A stretch of DNA of 20,791 nucleotides from the NCBI GenBank assembly GCA_035547055.1, contig DASZVN010000135.1:1-20791 (forward strand), in the 5' to 3' direction. Under the pieces are notes generated by a model. The model made no database searches. It saw only the letters and a program-made list of their open reading frames with translations, and was not told where the DNA came from. How positions within the stretch are numbered: position 1 is the first letter of the stretch; every line of letters begins with the position of its first letter. Of this stretch, positions 13,072-20,607 are shown piece after piece. This DNA is from DASZVN01 sp035547055. Its GTDB lineage: Bacteria > Pseudomonadota > Alphaproteobacteria > Rhizobiales > Methylopilaceae. A program made the translations under genes and the position numbers.

Positions 13072-14129
13072 GAAGCGTCGTCCCCCTGCCTTGGCATCGC
13101 GAGGGCGGACGGGCCGCGGGCGCCGAGGCTCGCGGCGATCTTCGACAGGAGCTGGTAGCGCGCCATGTCGTGGCCGAGCTCGACCGCGGCGGCGAAGCCC
13201 TCGGCGTCGGTGCCGCCGTGGCTCTTCACCACGATGCCGTTGAGGCCGAGGAACACGCCGCCATTGGCGCGGCGCGGATCCATCTTCTCGGCGAGCGCGT
13301 CGAAGGCCGGCTTGGCGAGGAGGTAGCCGATCTTGGCCCGCCAGGTCCGGCTCATGGCCTGGCGCAGATAGCCCGCGATCTGGCGGGCGGTCCCCTCGGC
13401 GGTCTTCAGCGCGATGTTGCCGGAAAAGCCCTCGCTGACCACCACATCGACGGTGCCCTGGCCGATGTCGTCGCCCTCGACGAAACCGTGATAGCGCATG
13501 TTCGGGAGGTCGGCCTCGCGCAGCATGCGCCCGGCCTCCTTGACCTCCTCGTTGCCCTTGACCTCCTCGACGCCGATGTTGAGGAGCCCGACGGTCGGCC
13601 GGTCGAGGCCGAAGACGACGCGCGCCATCTCGGCGCCCATCACCGCGAAATCGAAAAGCTGGCGGGAATCGGCGCCGACCGAGGCGCCCATGTCGAGCAC
13701 GATCGATTCGCCGCGCAGCGTCGGCCAGATCGCCGCGATCGCGGGACGGCCGATCCCGGCCATGGTCTTGAGGTGGATCTTGGCCATCGCCATCAGGGCG
13801 CCGGTGTTGCCAGCCGAGACGGCAACGTCGGCAAGTCCCGCCTTCACCGCATCCAGCGCCATCCACATGCTGGAGACGCGGCGGCCATGGCGCAGCGCCT
13901 GGCTCGGCTTCTCGTCCATGCGGACGATGCCGCTCGCGTGCACCACCTCGGACGCGGCGGCGAGCTTGGGATGGCGCTGGACCAGCGGCGCCACCACCGC
14001 CTCGTCGCCGTAGAACGCGAAATGGGCGTCGGGCCGGCGCTCGCGCGCCAGGTTCGCCCCCGCCACCACAACGGCGGCGCCGCGGTCGCCGCCCATGGCA
14101 TCCAGAGCGAAACGAACGGCTTGCGGCAT
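13068..14129 (-). CDS. plsX: Phosphate acyltransferase PlsX
   Basis: 353 residues from ATG 14129; the ribosome binding site is weak. PlsX makes acyl-phosphate from acyl-ACP and inorganic phosphate for PlsY in phospholipid synthesis, acting at the inner face of the membrane. Typical segments are FALDAMGGDRG near the N-terminus, SAGNTGALMA (105-114), RPAIAAIWPT, VLDMGASVGAD, GLLNIGVEEVKGNE, YHGFVEGDDI and VVVSEGFSGNIALKTAEG. It is the first gene of the plsX-fabH-ihfA-merR block. Upstream lies a 237-nt gap and a divergent gene instead of the rpmF or yceD partner that often precedes plsX. Confidence 0.96.
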   Translation of the reverse strand: MPQAVRFALDAMGGDRGAAVVVAGANLARERRPDAHFAFYGDEAVVAPLVQRHPKLAAASEVVHASGIVRMDEKPSQALRHGRRVSSMWMALDAVKAGLADVAVSAGNTGALMAMAKIHLKTMAGIGRPAIAAIWPTLRGESIVLDMGASVGADSRQLFDFAVMGAEMARVVFGLDRPTVGLLNIGVEEVKGNEEVKEAGRMLREADLPNMRYHGFVEGDDIGQGTVDVVVSEGFSGNIALKTAEGTARQIAGYLRQAMSRTWRAKIGYLLAKPAFDALAEKMDPRRANGGVFLGLNGIVVKSHGGTDAEGFAAAVELGHDMARYQLLSKIAASLGARGPSALAMPRQGDDAS

Positions 14130-14366
14130 AGCTCACGCTGAAAGGATGGCTCGCCCGCGCGAGTCGGATGACGGGATGATGACCCGCGGCGGACCGGGCG
14201 GACAATATCGTGCCGCCGCCGCCGCGCAACGGCAAACTACCTTGAAACCTCCGGCACGTCTCCCCTGCCCCAAGGGGCTCGCCGCCGCCGGACGGGTTCG
14301 ACTCGGCGTCAAAAGCGCATACAGTCCGCTCCGGGCATGGCCGGCGCCGTCGGCGGGTGGAGCATC

Positions 14367-14618
14367 ATGGACAAGCTGCAAGGACTCATCCAGCGCGGCA
14401 TGATCAGCGAATTGAAGGTGCGCACCGAACCCTACCAGGGCGCCGACGGCCATCAGGCGCTGGCGCTCGTGATCCGTTTCGGCATCGCTGCGGCGTCCGT
14501 CGCCCCGGACGAAATCTGGACCACGGCCTGCCAGACGCTGGTGTCGACCGCGAGCGGCGTCGCCGGGGTGGATCGTGCCATCCTCGAGATCGACCTCGTC
14601 AAAGAAAGCCGGCATTGA
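14367..14618 (+). CDS. Small protein of unknown function (83 aa)
   Basis: 83 residues from ATG 14367, with GGAG 4 nt upstream; an ATG at 14337 in the same frame lies further up without a clear ribosome binding site. There is no signal peptide or membrane segment. The sequence reads as a small mixed alpha/beta protein: an N-terminal helix (MDKLQGLIQRG), a strand, a GADGHQALALVIRFG strand region, a helix around 47-62, and a final strand (AILEIDLV). No family is recognised. The start region contains a possible but weak promoter (TACAGT at 14320-14325). It is divergent from plsX and followed by another small gene of similar layout. Confidence 0.65.
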   Translation: MDKLQGLIQRGMISELKVRTEPYQGADGHQALALVIRFGIAAASVAPDEIWTTACQTLVSTASGVAGVDRAILEIDLVKESRH

Positions 14619-14706
14619 CCGAGCCTGCCTCGCCTTTTCAGACCGCCGCCGGACCGGGACATCCCGGCCGGACACGCCACCGCGGGAGGGATGCGCGGAC
14701 GGTCGG

Positions 14707-14988
14707 ATGAACGAGCTCCTGGAAAGCCTCCGCCGCGATCGCGTGATCGTCGGCTACGAGACGGCCCCGGCATTGGCGCCGGGCGGCGGCGAGCGGCTGA
14801 TGATCTGGGTCGACGCCGCCGTCACCGAGGCGGTGCTCGGCGACGTCCTCCAGGCCGTGGTCGACCGTTCGGTCGAGACCGGCTCGGCGTGGGAGGTGAC
14901 CGTCGCAATCGTCGTCGAGCGCGCCAGCATCACCCCGCTCGGCCGCAGTCGCCCGTCCGACGGCCGGCTCGCGCAATACCGGAACTAG
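14707..14988 (+). CDS. Small protein of unknown function (93 aa)
   Basis: 93 residues from ATG 14707. The start is uncertain because no strong ribosome binding site precedes it; GGGAGGG (14684-14690) is too far upstream and adjoins an ATG in another frame. The sequence has a short N-terminal helix (NELLESLRRDR), strand VIVGYET, then GGGERLMIWVDA, a helix (AVLGDVLQAVVDRSVETG), a strand (EVTVAIVV) and an Arg-rich tail. No family is recognised. The layout parallels the preceding small protein (helix, strand, G-rich turn, strand, helix, strand), so the two may be diverged duplicates. It ends 6 nt before the convergent folK stop. Confidence 0.55.
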   Translation: MNELLESLRRDRVIVGYETAPALAPGGGERLMIWVDAAVTEAVLGDVLQAVVDRSVETGSAWEVTVAIVVERASITPLGRSRPSDGRLAQYRN

Positions 14989-14994
14989 CGTGCG

Positions 14995-15492
14995 CTACTC
15001 CGCCGGGGACCACGGCGGAGCGAGGCATTCCAGCGGCGGGCTGGCAAGGGCGGCAGCCGCCGCGGCGACCGTGCGCCCGCCGAGCACCAGGCCGGGCCGG
15101 ATCTCGACGAGCGGCAGCAGCGCGAATGCGCGCTCGAACAGCCTCGGGTGCGGCAGCGTCAGCCGCTCCGTCTCCATCGCGACGCCGCCGCAATAGAGCA
15201 GGTCGATGTCGATCAGCCGCGGTCCCCAGCGAAAGGTCGGGGCGCGGCCGAGCGCGCGCTCGAGCCCTTGGGTGAAGGCGAGCAGCTCATCGGGCGCAAG
15301 ATCGGTCTCGCCGACCGCACAGGCATTGGCGAACCAGTCCTGGTCGGCATAGCCCCACGGCTCGGTGCGGTAGACCGCCGAGGCCGCGACGAAGCGAACT
15401 TCCGGGCCGGCAAACAAGCCGGCGAACGCGGAGCGAATGTTGGCGAGCTTGTCGCCCACATTCGACCCGACCCCGAACCCGACCTCGGCCAT
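14995..15492 (-). CDS. folK: 2-amino-4-hydroxy-6-hydroxymethyldihydropteridine pyrophosphokinase
   Basis: 165 residues from ATG 15492, with GAGGCAG about 9 nt upstream. HPPK transfers pyrophosphate from ATP to 6-hydroxymethyl-dihydropterin in folate synthesis. Family features are the GVGSNVGDKLANI start (7-19), YRTEPWGYADQDWFANA (41-57), RWGPRLIDIDLL (88-99) with the magnesium-binding Asp 95 and Asp 97, and LPHPRLFERAFALLPL. The length is usual. It is a single gene here, convergent with the small unknown gene and divergent from the histidine kinase across a 121-nt gap; folP and folB are not seen nearby. Confidence 0.95.
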   Translation of the reverse strand: MAEVGFGVGSNVGDKLANIRSAFAGLFAGPEVRFVAASAVYRTEPWGYADQDWFANACAVGETDLAPDELLAFTQGLERALGRAPTFRWGPRLIDIDLLYCGGVAMETERLTLPHPRLFERAFALLPLVEIRPGLVLGGRTVAAAAAALASPPLECLAPPWSPAE

Positions 15493-15613
15493 CGCCGTTC
15501 TGCCTCAGCCAGGGCGCTTGACTCCCCCGGACGGGGCAGCGCCAACTCTGGCGAGCCACGAGGAGGGGCGCCGCCGCGCACCGCACAGAGCAGGTTCGAG
15601 CGGAGTTTTCAAC

Positions 15614-16315
15614 ATGAGCGGCCAGGAGGCGTTCGCCCGCGCCGGCGCCGATCGCGACGACCCCGCCTTGGCGCTGGCCGAGGCCGAGCGGGAGCTCGCG
15701 CACCGCGACGCCCTGCTGCACGAGCTTATCCACCGCATGCGCAACACGATGCAGATGGTCGGCAGCCTGATCGCGCTGCAGGCCGCGGCGATCGACGACC
15801 CGCCCGCGCGGCAAAGCTTCGACGACACCGCCGGCCGCATCCGCGCCATCGCGCTGGCGCTCGAGCATACCGCCCGCCCAGGCGATCTTGGCGCCGTCGA
15901 TCTCGGCGGCTACCTGCGCGCCCTGCTCCATGCCGCCAGCGGGCTCGACGGCAGGCGCAACGTCGCCGTCAGCTTCCAGGCCGAGCCGGCGGAGCTCGCG
16001 ATGGCGCGGGCGGTGCCGCTCGGCATCGCCATCAACGAGATCCTGTCGAACGCCTTCCGCCACGCCTTCCCGCCGGGGCGGCGCGGCAACCTCAGGCTGG
16101 TCGCGCGCGCCCAAGCCGATGGCGCGATTGCGGTCACGATCGCCGACGACGGCGTCGGACTGCCCCCGCAGATCGACCCGCTCCGCGCGGCCACGCTCGG
16201 CCTCAGGCTGGTTCACCGCCTCGCCCGGCAGGCCGACGCCAGCCTCGCGGTCGAACGCACCGGCGGCACCGTCTTCCGCCTGGTGCTGGCCCCGGAGCCG
16301 CGACGCGGCGCTTGA
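15614..16315 (+). CDS. Short HisKA_2-type histidine kinase without sensor domain
   Basis: 233 residues from ATG 15614, with GGAG 8 nt upstream. A short helical lead-in (about 15-36) runs into the dimerisation/phosphoacceptor region LIHRMRNTMQMVGSLIALQ (38-56) with His 40 as the likely phosphorylation site, the HisKA_2 pattern. The ATP-binding domain follows: N-box INEILSNAFRHAFP (140-152), G1 DDGVGL (178-183), G2 LGLRLV (195-200) and a final GGTVFRLVL. There is no membrane segment, PAS or GAF domain, so the protein must be cytosolic and take its signal from a partner or the N-terminal helix. HisKA_2/HWE kinases in alphaproteobacteria often feed PhyR and the general stress response; no response regulator is adjacent, so it is an orphan. 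Aminotransferase follows after 53 nt. Confidence 0.88.
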   Translation: MSGQEAFARAGADRDDPALALAEAERELAHRDALLHELIHRMRNTMQMVGSLIALQAAAIDDPPARQSFDDTAGRIRAIALALEHTARPGDLGAVDLGGYLRALLHAASGLDGRRNVAVSFQAEPAELAMARAVPLGIAINEILSNAFRHAFPPGRRGNLRLVARAQADGAIAVTIADDGVGLPPQIDPLRAATLGLRLVHRLARQADASLAVERTGGTVFRLVLAPEPRRGA

Positions 16316-16368
16316 CTTTCGGCGACGGCAGGCCGGATTTTCCGGCGTCCGCGAAAGGCCTGTCGCGC

Positions 16369-17526
16369 ATGAACTCCGTCTTTGCTTCCCTCCCGACCAC
16401 CATCTTCGAGGTCATGTCGGGCCTCGCCCGCGAGACCGGGGCGATCAATCTCGGCCAGGGCTTTCCCGACGATCCCGGCCCCGCCGACATCCGCCGCGCC
16501 GCCGCCAACGAGGTCGAGAACGGCTACAACCAATATCCGCCGATGCTCGGCACCGCCGAGCTGCGCCAGGCGGTGGCCCAGCACTACAAGGCCCATCAAG
16601 GCGTCGATCTCGACTGGAGCCGCGAGGTCTTCGTCACCTCGGGCGCGACCGAGGCGCTCGCCGCCTGCATCCTCGGCCTGGTCGAGCCCGGCGACGAGGT
16701 CGTGCTGATCCAGCCGATGTACGACGCCTACCTGCCGATGGTCCGGCGGGCCGGCGGGGTCGCCCGCTTCGTCACCCTGCAGCCGCCGGAGTGGCGTCTG
16801 ACCGAGGACGCGCTGGCCAGGGCCTTCACGCCGAACACCAGGCTCGTGCTGGTCAACAATCCTCTGAACCCGACCGGGACCGTGTTCAGCCGCGACGATC
16901 TCGCCCTCCTCGCCCGCTTCGCCGCGAAGAGCGGCGCGATCGTCGTCGCCGACGAGGTGTGGGAGCACATCGTGTTCGACGGCCGCCGGCACGTCTCCGT
17001 GCTGACGCTGCCGGAGCTCCGCGGCCGCGCGGTCAAGATCGGCTCCGCTGGCAAGATGTTCGGCCTGACCGGCTGGAAGGTCGGCTTCGTCTGCGCCGCG
17101 CCGGAGCTGATGACGACGCTCGCCAAGGCCCACCAGTTCCTGACCTTCACGACGCCGCCGAACCTCCAGGCCGCCGTCGCCTACGGCCTCGGCAAGGACC
17201 CCGCCTGGTTCGCCGCCATGCGGGCGGACCTCCAGGCGAGCCGCGACCGCCTGTCGAACGGCCTCGTTGCCGCGGGCTACCGCCCGCTCACCACCGCCGG
17301 CACCTATTTCCTGGCGATGGACCTGTCCCCGCTCGGCGTCGGCGACGACGTCGCCTTCGCCCGGCGGCTCGTCACCGAGGCCGGCATCGCCACCATTCCG
17401 GTCAGCGCCTTCTACGCCGAGGACCACGTCCGCTCGGTGGTGCGGTTCTGTTTCGCCAAGACGGACGCCGTCCTCGACGAGGCGCTCTCCCGCCTCGCCG
17501 GCTTCGCCGCGAAGCTCGCCGCCTGA
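16369..17526 (+). CDS. PLP-dependent class I/II aminotransferase
   Basis: 385 residues from ATG 16369. This is a fold-type I aminotransferase: INLGQGFPDDPGP (25-37), NQYPPMLGTAELRQAV, SGATEAL, the NNPLNPTG motif binding the PLP pyridine ring region, VADEVWEHIVFDG (with the Asp that contacts the PLP nitrogen), and the Schiff-base Lys 229 in GSAGKMFGLTGWKVG. The C-terminal Arg for substrate carboxylate is plausible in VVRFCFAK. The sequence resembles the kynurenine/methionine/glutamine aminotransferase group (QGFPD start), so a broad-specificity enzyme is likely; the substrate is not determinable. AAAGG lies about 11 nt upstream. It probably shares a transcript with the kinase. Confidence 0.92.
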   Translation: MNSVFASLPTTIFEVMSGLARETGAINLGQGFPDDPGPADIRRAAANEVENGYNQYPPMLGTAELRQAVAQHYKAHQGVDLDWSREVFVTSGATEALAACILGLVEPGDEVVLIQPMYDAYLPMVRRAGGVARFVTLQPPEWRLTEDALARAFTPNTRLVLVNNPLNPTGTVFSRDDLALLARFAAKSGAIVVADEVWEHIVFDGRRHVSVLTLPELRGRAVKIGSAGKMFGLTGWKVGFVCAAPELMTTLAKAHQFLTFTTPPNLQAAVAYGLGKDPAWFAAMRADLQASRDRLSNGLVAAGYRPLTTAGTYFLAMDLSPLGVGDDVAFARRLVTEAGIATIPVSAFYAEDHVRSVVRFCFAKTDAVLDEALSRLAGFAAKLAA

Positions 17527-17629
17527 CCCATCACGGCGCCGCGAGGTGACGCCGCGGGCCCGGCCGTTCTAGGGTTCGGGCGCTCAAGGGAGCGGCGGCC
17601 GCGGACGGCGCCGCCGAGGAGGATCGACA

Positions 17630-18367
17630 GTGAAGCGCGACATCACCATCAAGACCGCGGACGGCACCGCGAAGGCCGGCCTGTTCCGCGGCGACGGCGC
17701 GAAAGGCGGCGGCAAGGCGGGCGTCGTGCTCTACATGGACGCCTTCGGCCTGCGCCCCGCGCTCGACGGCATGGCGGAGCGGCTGGCGGCCGAAGGCTAC
17801 CTCGTCGTGGTGCCGGACCTGTTCTACCGCGCCGGCGACTATGGTCCGCTCGACGCCAGGACCGCCTTCTCCGACGAGAAGACCCGCGCCAAGGTCATGG
17901 GCATGATAGGCGCGACCACCCAGGAGATGACGAAGCGCGACAGCGCCGCCTTCATCGAGGTCCTGACCAGCGAGGGCGCCACCGGCAAGATCGGCACCGT
18001 CGGCTATTGCATGGGCGGCGGGCGCGCCATGAACGCCGCGGCCGGCTATCCCGACCGCGTCGCCGCGGCGGCGAGCTTCCACGGCGGCGGGCTCGCGAGC
18101 GACGCGCCCGACAGCCCGCACCGCGCGGTCGGCGCGATCCGCGGCCGGGTCTATGTCGGCTCGGCCGGGGTCGACGGCAGCTTCCCGCCGGACCAGTCGG
18201 CCCGCCTCGCCGAGGCGCTCCGCACCGCCGAGGTCGATCATGTGATCGAGAACTATGTCGGCATGGCCCACGGCTGGGCCGTGCCCGACCACGGCGCCTA
18301 CAACCAGACCGGCGCCGAGCGGCACTGGACCCGCCTCTTCACCCTGTTCCGCGAGACGCTGCAGTAG
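17630..18367 (+). CDS. Dienelactone hydrolase family protein
   Basis: 245 residues starting at GTG 17630, with GAGGAGGA 6 nt upstream. It is an alpha/beta hydrolase of the dienelactone hydrolase family, whose nucleophile is Cys instead of Ser: GYCMGGG (Cys 127), with Asp 182 (GVDGSFPP) and His 214 (MAHGWAVPD) completing the triad. The N-terminal segment VVLYMDAFGLRPALDGMAERLA is typical of the family. Classical members open dienelactones from chlorocatechol pathways; many relatives have other ester or lactone substrates, and no ortho-cleavage genes are nearby. The 3' end overlaps the convergent MFS gene by 29 nt. Confidence 0.92.
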   Translation: MKRDITIKTADGTAKAGLFRGDGAKGGGKAGVVLYMDAFGLRPALDGMAERLAAEGYLVVVPDLFYRAGDYGPLDARTAFSDEKTRAKVMGMIGATTQEMTKRDSAAFIEVLTSEGATGKIGTVGYCMGGGRAMNAAAGYPDRVAAAASFHGGGLASDAPDSPHRAVGAIRGRVYVGSAGVDGSFPPDQSARLAEALRTAEVDHVIENYVGMAHGWAVPDHGAYNQTGAERHWTRLFTLFRETLQ

Positions 18368-19532
18368 CGGCGGTCGCGAGCCCTGTCGCCGGCAGGCTCT
18401 GCTCCGCGTAGTAGCGGCGCAGGACGACGGCGCCGGCGGCGAGGCCGATCAGCGGCAGCAGCAGCACGACCGAGATCGGGACGCCGCACCACAGCATTGC
18501 CGCGGCCACCAGCGCGGCGCTGCCGCCGCCGACGTCCCACGCCCCTTCCGCCGCGACCTGGAAGCGCAGCGGGCAGGGCGAGCGCTTGGCCATGTTGTAG
18601 AGTGCCGTCATCTCGACCGGGACGTAGAGGCAGCTCCCGAGCGAGGCCAGCGCGTTGGCGGCGACCGCAAGGGCGGCATGATCGGCAGCAGCGGCGCGGA
18701 GCACCATCAGCGCCGCGAGCCCGGCGGCGGCAACCGGCACCGCCCGCCCGCCGCCGCCGGCATCGATGCGCCGCCCGACCACGAGGCCGGCGGCGGCCGC
18801 CGCGGAGGCCGCCAGCGCCATCGCACCCCCGAAATCGAGGAAGCTCTCCTTCAGCGAGAGAAACAGCGCAATCTGCCAGACGAAGCCGAGGCCTGCGCCC
18901 ATCCACCCGTCGGTCAGGAAGATCCTGATGCCGCCCGCGGCGGCGCGGAACGCGCCGGGCGCGCGTGGCACGACGGGCACCGCCGGCGTCCAGATCAGCG
19001 GCACCGCGGCGAGCAGCGTCGCGATGCCGGACGCGCCGAACGCCGCCCGCGGGCCGAAGCCGACGAGGATCCAGCCGGTCAGGAGCGGCGCGACTACGCC
19101 TACCGCGGCGACGATCGCCTGGCGGGCGCCGATCTGCTGGCCGCGATGCTCCTGGTCGCCCAGCGCGGCGAAATAGGCATGGTAGGTCGACCAGTAGACC
19201 GTGTCGCCGAGCGCCGCCACGCCGATCAGGACCGCGAGCATGACGCCGACGCCATGCACCTCCGCGATGATCGGGAACTGCGCGGCGAGAAGAACGGTGC
19301 CGGCAACCACAAGCGGCTTCAGGCCGAGGCGCACCGCCAGCGGCACGATCGCCGGGCGGATGACGAAGCGCAGCAGGAGCACCGCCGCCATCGACGCCAG
19401 CACCGCCGCGGGAGACACGCCGACGCTCAGGAGATAGGCGCAGGCGAACACGCCGCCGCCGTTCATCACCACGGCGAAGATGCCGTAGTGCAGGTTCAGG
19501 AGGTTGACGACGGAATTGCGAAAGAAGGCCAT
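18339..19532 (-). CDS. MFS transporter
   Basis: 397 residues from ATG 19532, with GAGGG 5 nt upstream. It is a multi-pass inner-membrane protein; about 11-12 hydrophobic segments can be traced, with short Arg-containing cytosolic loops in the pattern of the major facilitator superfamily (for example LRFVIRPAIVPLAVRLGLKP after the second helix, VGRRIDAGGGGR between halves). The last about 15 residues (TAATAASRGTG) are low-complexity and encoded antisense to the end of the dienelactone hydrolase gene. It lies 30 nt downstream of methylisocitrate lyase and is probably cotranscribed. The direction and substrate of transport are unknown; an organic acid linked to propionate metabolism is only a guess. 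Confidence 0.85.
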   Translation of the reverse strand: MAFFRNSVVNLLNLHYGIFAVVMNGGGVFACAYLLSVGVSPAAVLASMAAVLLLRFVIRPAIVPLAVRLGLKPLVVAGTVLLAAQFPIIAEVHGVGVMLAVLIGVAALGDTVYWSTYHAYFAALGDQEHRGQQIGARQAIVAAVGVVAPLLTGWILVGFGPRAAFGASGIATLLAAVPLIWTPAVPVVPRAPGAFRAAAGGIRIFLTDGWMGAGLGFVWQIALFLSLKESFLDFGGAMALAASAAAAAGLVVGRRIDAGGGGRAVPVAAAGLAALMVLRAAAADHAALAVAANALASLGSCLYVPVEMTALYNMAKRSPCPLRFQVAAEGAWDVGGGSAALVAAAMLWCGVPISVVLLLPLIGLAAGAVVLRRYYAEQSLPATGLATAATAASRGTG

Positions 19533-19562
19533 GCGACCCTCGCGGCGCGGCGGCGCTCCCGG

Positions 19563-20501
19563 CTAGCGCTGCGGCATCCCCTCCGGCACGATCGTCGCGA
19601 CGATCGAGGCATCGAGCGCCTCGTAGGCCTGGTAGCCGATGGTGGCGTAGAGCTCGGCGCGGGTCTGCATCCGGTCGATCATCGTCTGGGTGCCGCCGTC
19701 GCGGCGGATCGCGGCGTAGAGCTCGCCCTGGGCCATGGCGGCGACGCGGAGCGCGCTGACCGGCCAGATCACCATGGCATAGCCCATCGCCTCGAACTCG
19801 GCGGCGCTGAAGAACGGCGTCTTGCCGAACTCGGTCATGTTGGCGAGGAGCGGCACCTTGCGGCCCGGCCGCGCCTTCGCGAGGCGTTCGGCGAAGCCGC
19901 GGAACATTTCCTCGGAATAGAGCGCCTCGGGAAAGATCGCATCGGCCCCGGCATCGAGATAGAGCGCGGCGCGGGCGACGGCGCCGTCGAGGCCCTCGCT
20001 CGCCGCGGCGTCGGTGCGGGCGAGGATGACGAGATCGCGCCGCGCACGGGCGGCGGCGGCGACCTTGGCCGCCATGTCACGGGCGTCGGCGAGCCTCTTG
20101 TCGTTGAGGTGGCCGCACTTCTTCGGCAGCAACTGGTCCTCGATATGCACCGCGGCCGCGCCGGCATCCTCGAACGTGCGCACCATGTGCATTACGTTCA
20201 GCGCCTCGCCGTAGCCGGTGTCGCCGTCGACCAGCACCGGCAGCCCCGAGGAGCGCGCGACCTGGCGGACGAAGAAGGCGACCTCGTCCACGGTGATGAC
20301 GCCGAGATCCGGCAGCCCCATCGAGGCGGTCATCGCCGCGCCGGAGAGGTAGAGCGCCTCGAACCCGGCGTCGCGCGCCTGTGCCGCGGCGAGCCCGTTG
20401 TGCGCGCCGGGAAGCTGGAGAATCTGCGGCCGCGCGAGGAGGTCGCGAAACCGCCGTCCCGCAGGTTCCCGCGGCAGATCGGCCCCGACGAGATAGGTCA
20501 T
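19563..20501 (-). CDS. prpB: 2-methylisocitrate lyase (ICL/PEP mutase family)
   Basis: 312 residues from ATG 20501, with AAGGA 7 nt upstream. It cleaves 2-methylisocitrate to pyruvate and succinate, the last step of the methylcitrate cycle for propionate. Family features are LQLPGAHNGLAA (29-40), ALYLSGAAMTASMGLPDLGVIT (49-70), the metal-binding VDGDTGYG (91-98), EDQLLPKKCGH (121-131) with catalytic Cys 129, and ILARTDA. The KKCGH motif marks lyases and distinguishes them from PEP mutase proper. The gene for a 2-methylcitrate synthase-like protein lies just upstream on the same strand, and an MFS gene follows. prpD or acnD is not in the window. A close relative acting on another 2-alkylmalate-type substrate cannot be excluded. 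Confidence 0.92.
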   Translation of the reverse strand: MTYLVGADLPREPAGRRFRDLLARPQILQLPGAHNGLAAAQARDAGFEALYLSGAAMTASMGLPDLGVITVDEVAFFVRQVARSSGLPVLVDGDTGYGEALNVMHMVRTFEDAGAAAVHIEDQLLPKKCGHLNDKRLADARDMAAKVAAAARARRDLVILARTDAAASEGLDGAVARAALYLDAGADAIFPEALYSEEMFRGFAERLAKARPGRKVPLLANMTEFGKTPFFSAAEFEAMGYAMVIWPVSALRVAAMAQGELYAAIRRDGGTQTMIDRMQTRAELYATIGYQAYEALDASIVATIVPEGMPQR

Positions 20502-20524
20502 GGCGTTGTCCTTGCGCTTCTCTG

Positions 20525-20602
20525 CGTAGGGTGGGCATCGGCAAGGCCGATGCCCACGTCGGGCCTTGCGGTGGGCGCGGCGCGTGCCGTGCCCACCCTG
20601 CG
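20525..20602. repeat. Doublet copy of the palindromic element between prpC and prpB
   Basis: The outer stem GTAGGG (20526-20531) pairs with CCCTGC (20596-20601). Hairpin 1 is an 11-bp stem TGGGCATCGGC/GCCGATGCCCA (20532-20556). Hairpin 2 spans 20572-20595 with a TGGGC/GCCCA base and a CGGC/GCCG tip. They are separated by a 15-nt linker. On the minus strand the element starts about 5 nt after the stop codon of the synthase gene and ends 23 nt before the lyase start codon. Confidence 0.9.
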
Positions 20603-20607
20603 GCTCG

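Noticed and set aside
13072..14235. fabH frame extended upstream across plsX
   Set aside because: The extension is out of frame with plsX and has no homology. FabH homology begins at GTG 13071, in a 4-nt overlap with the plsX stop.
14691..14706. ATG at 14691 with GGGAGGG directly upstream as a start for the 93-residue protein
   Set aside because: That ATG is in a different frame and gives an Arg-rich low-complexity product overlapping folK.
15148..16368. Upstream extension of the aminotransferase frame through the folK and kinase region
   Set aside because: The extension is low-complexity Arg/Pro/Ala sequence in the shadow of folK (-) and the kinase (+). Aminotransferase homology begins at ATG 16369.
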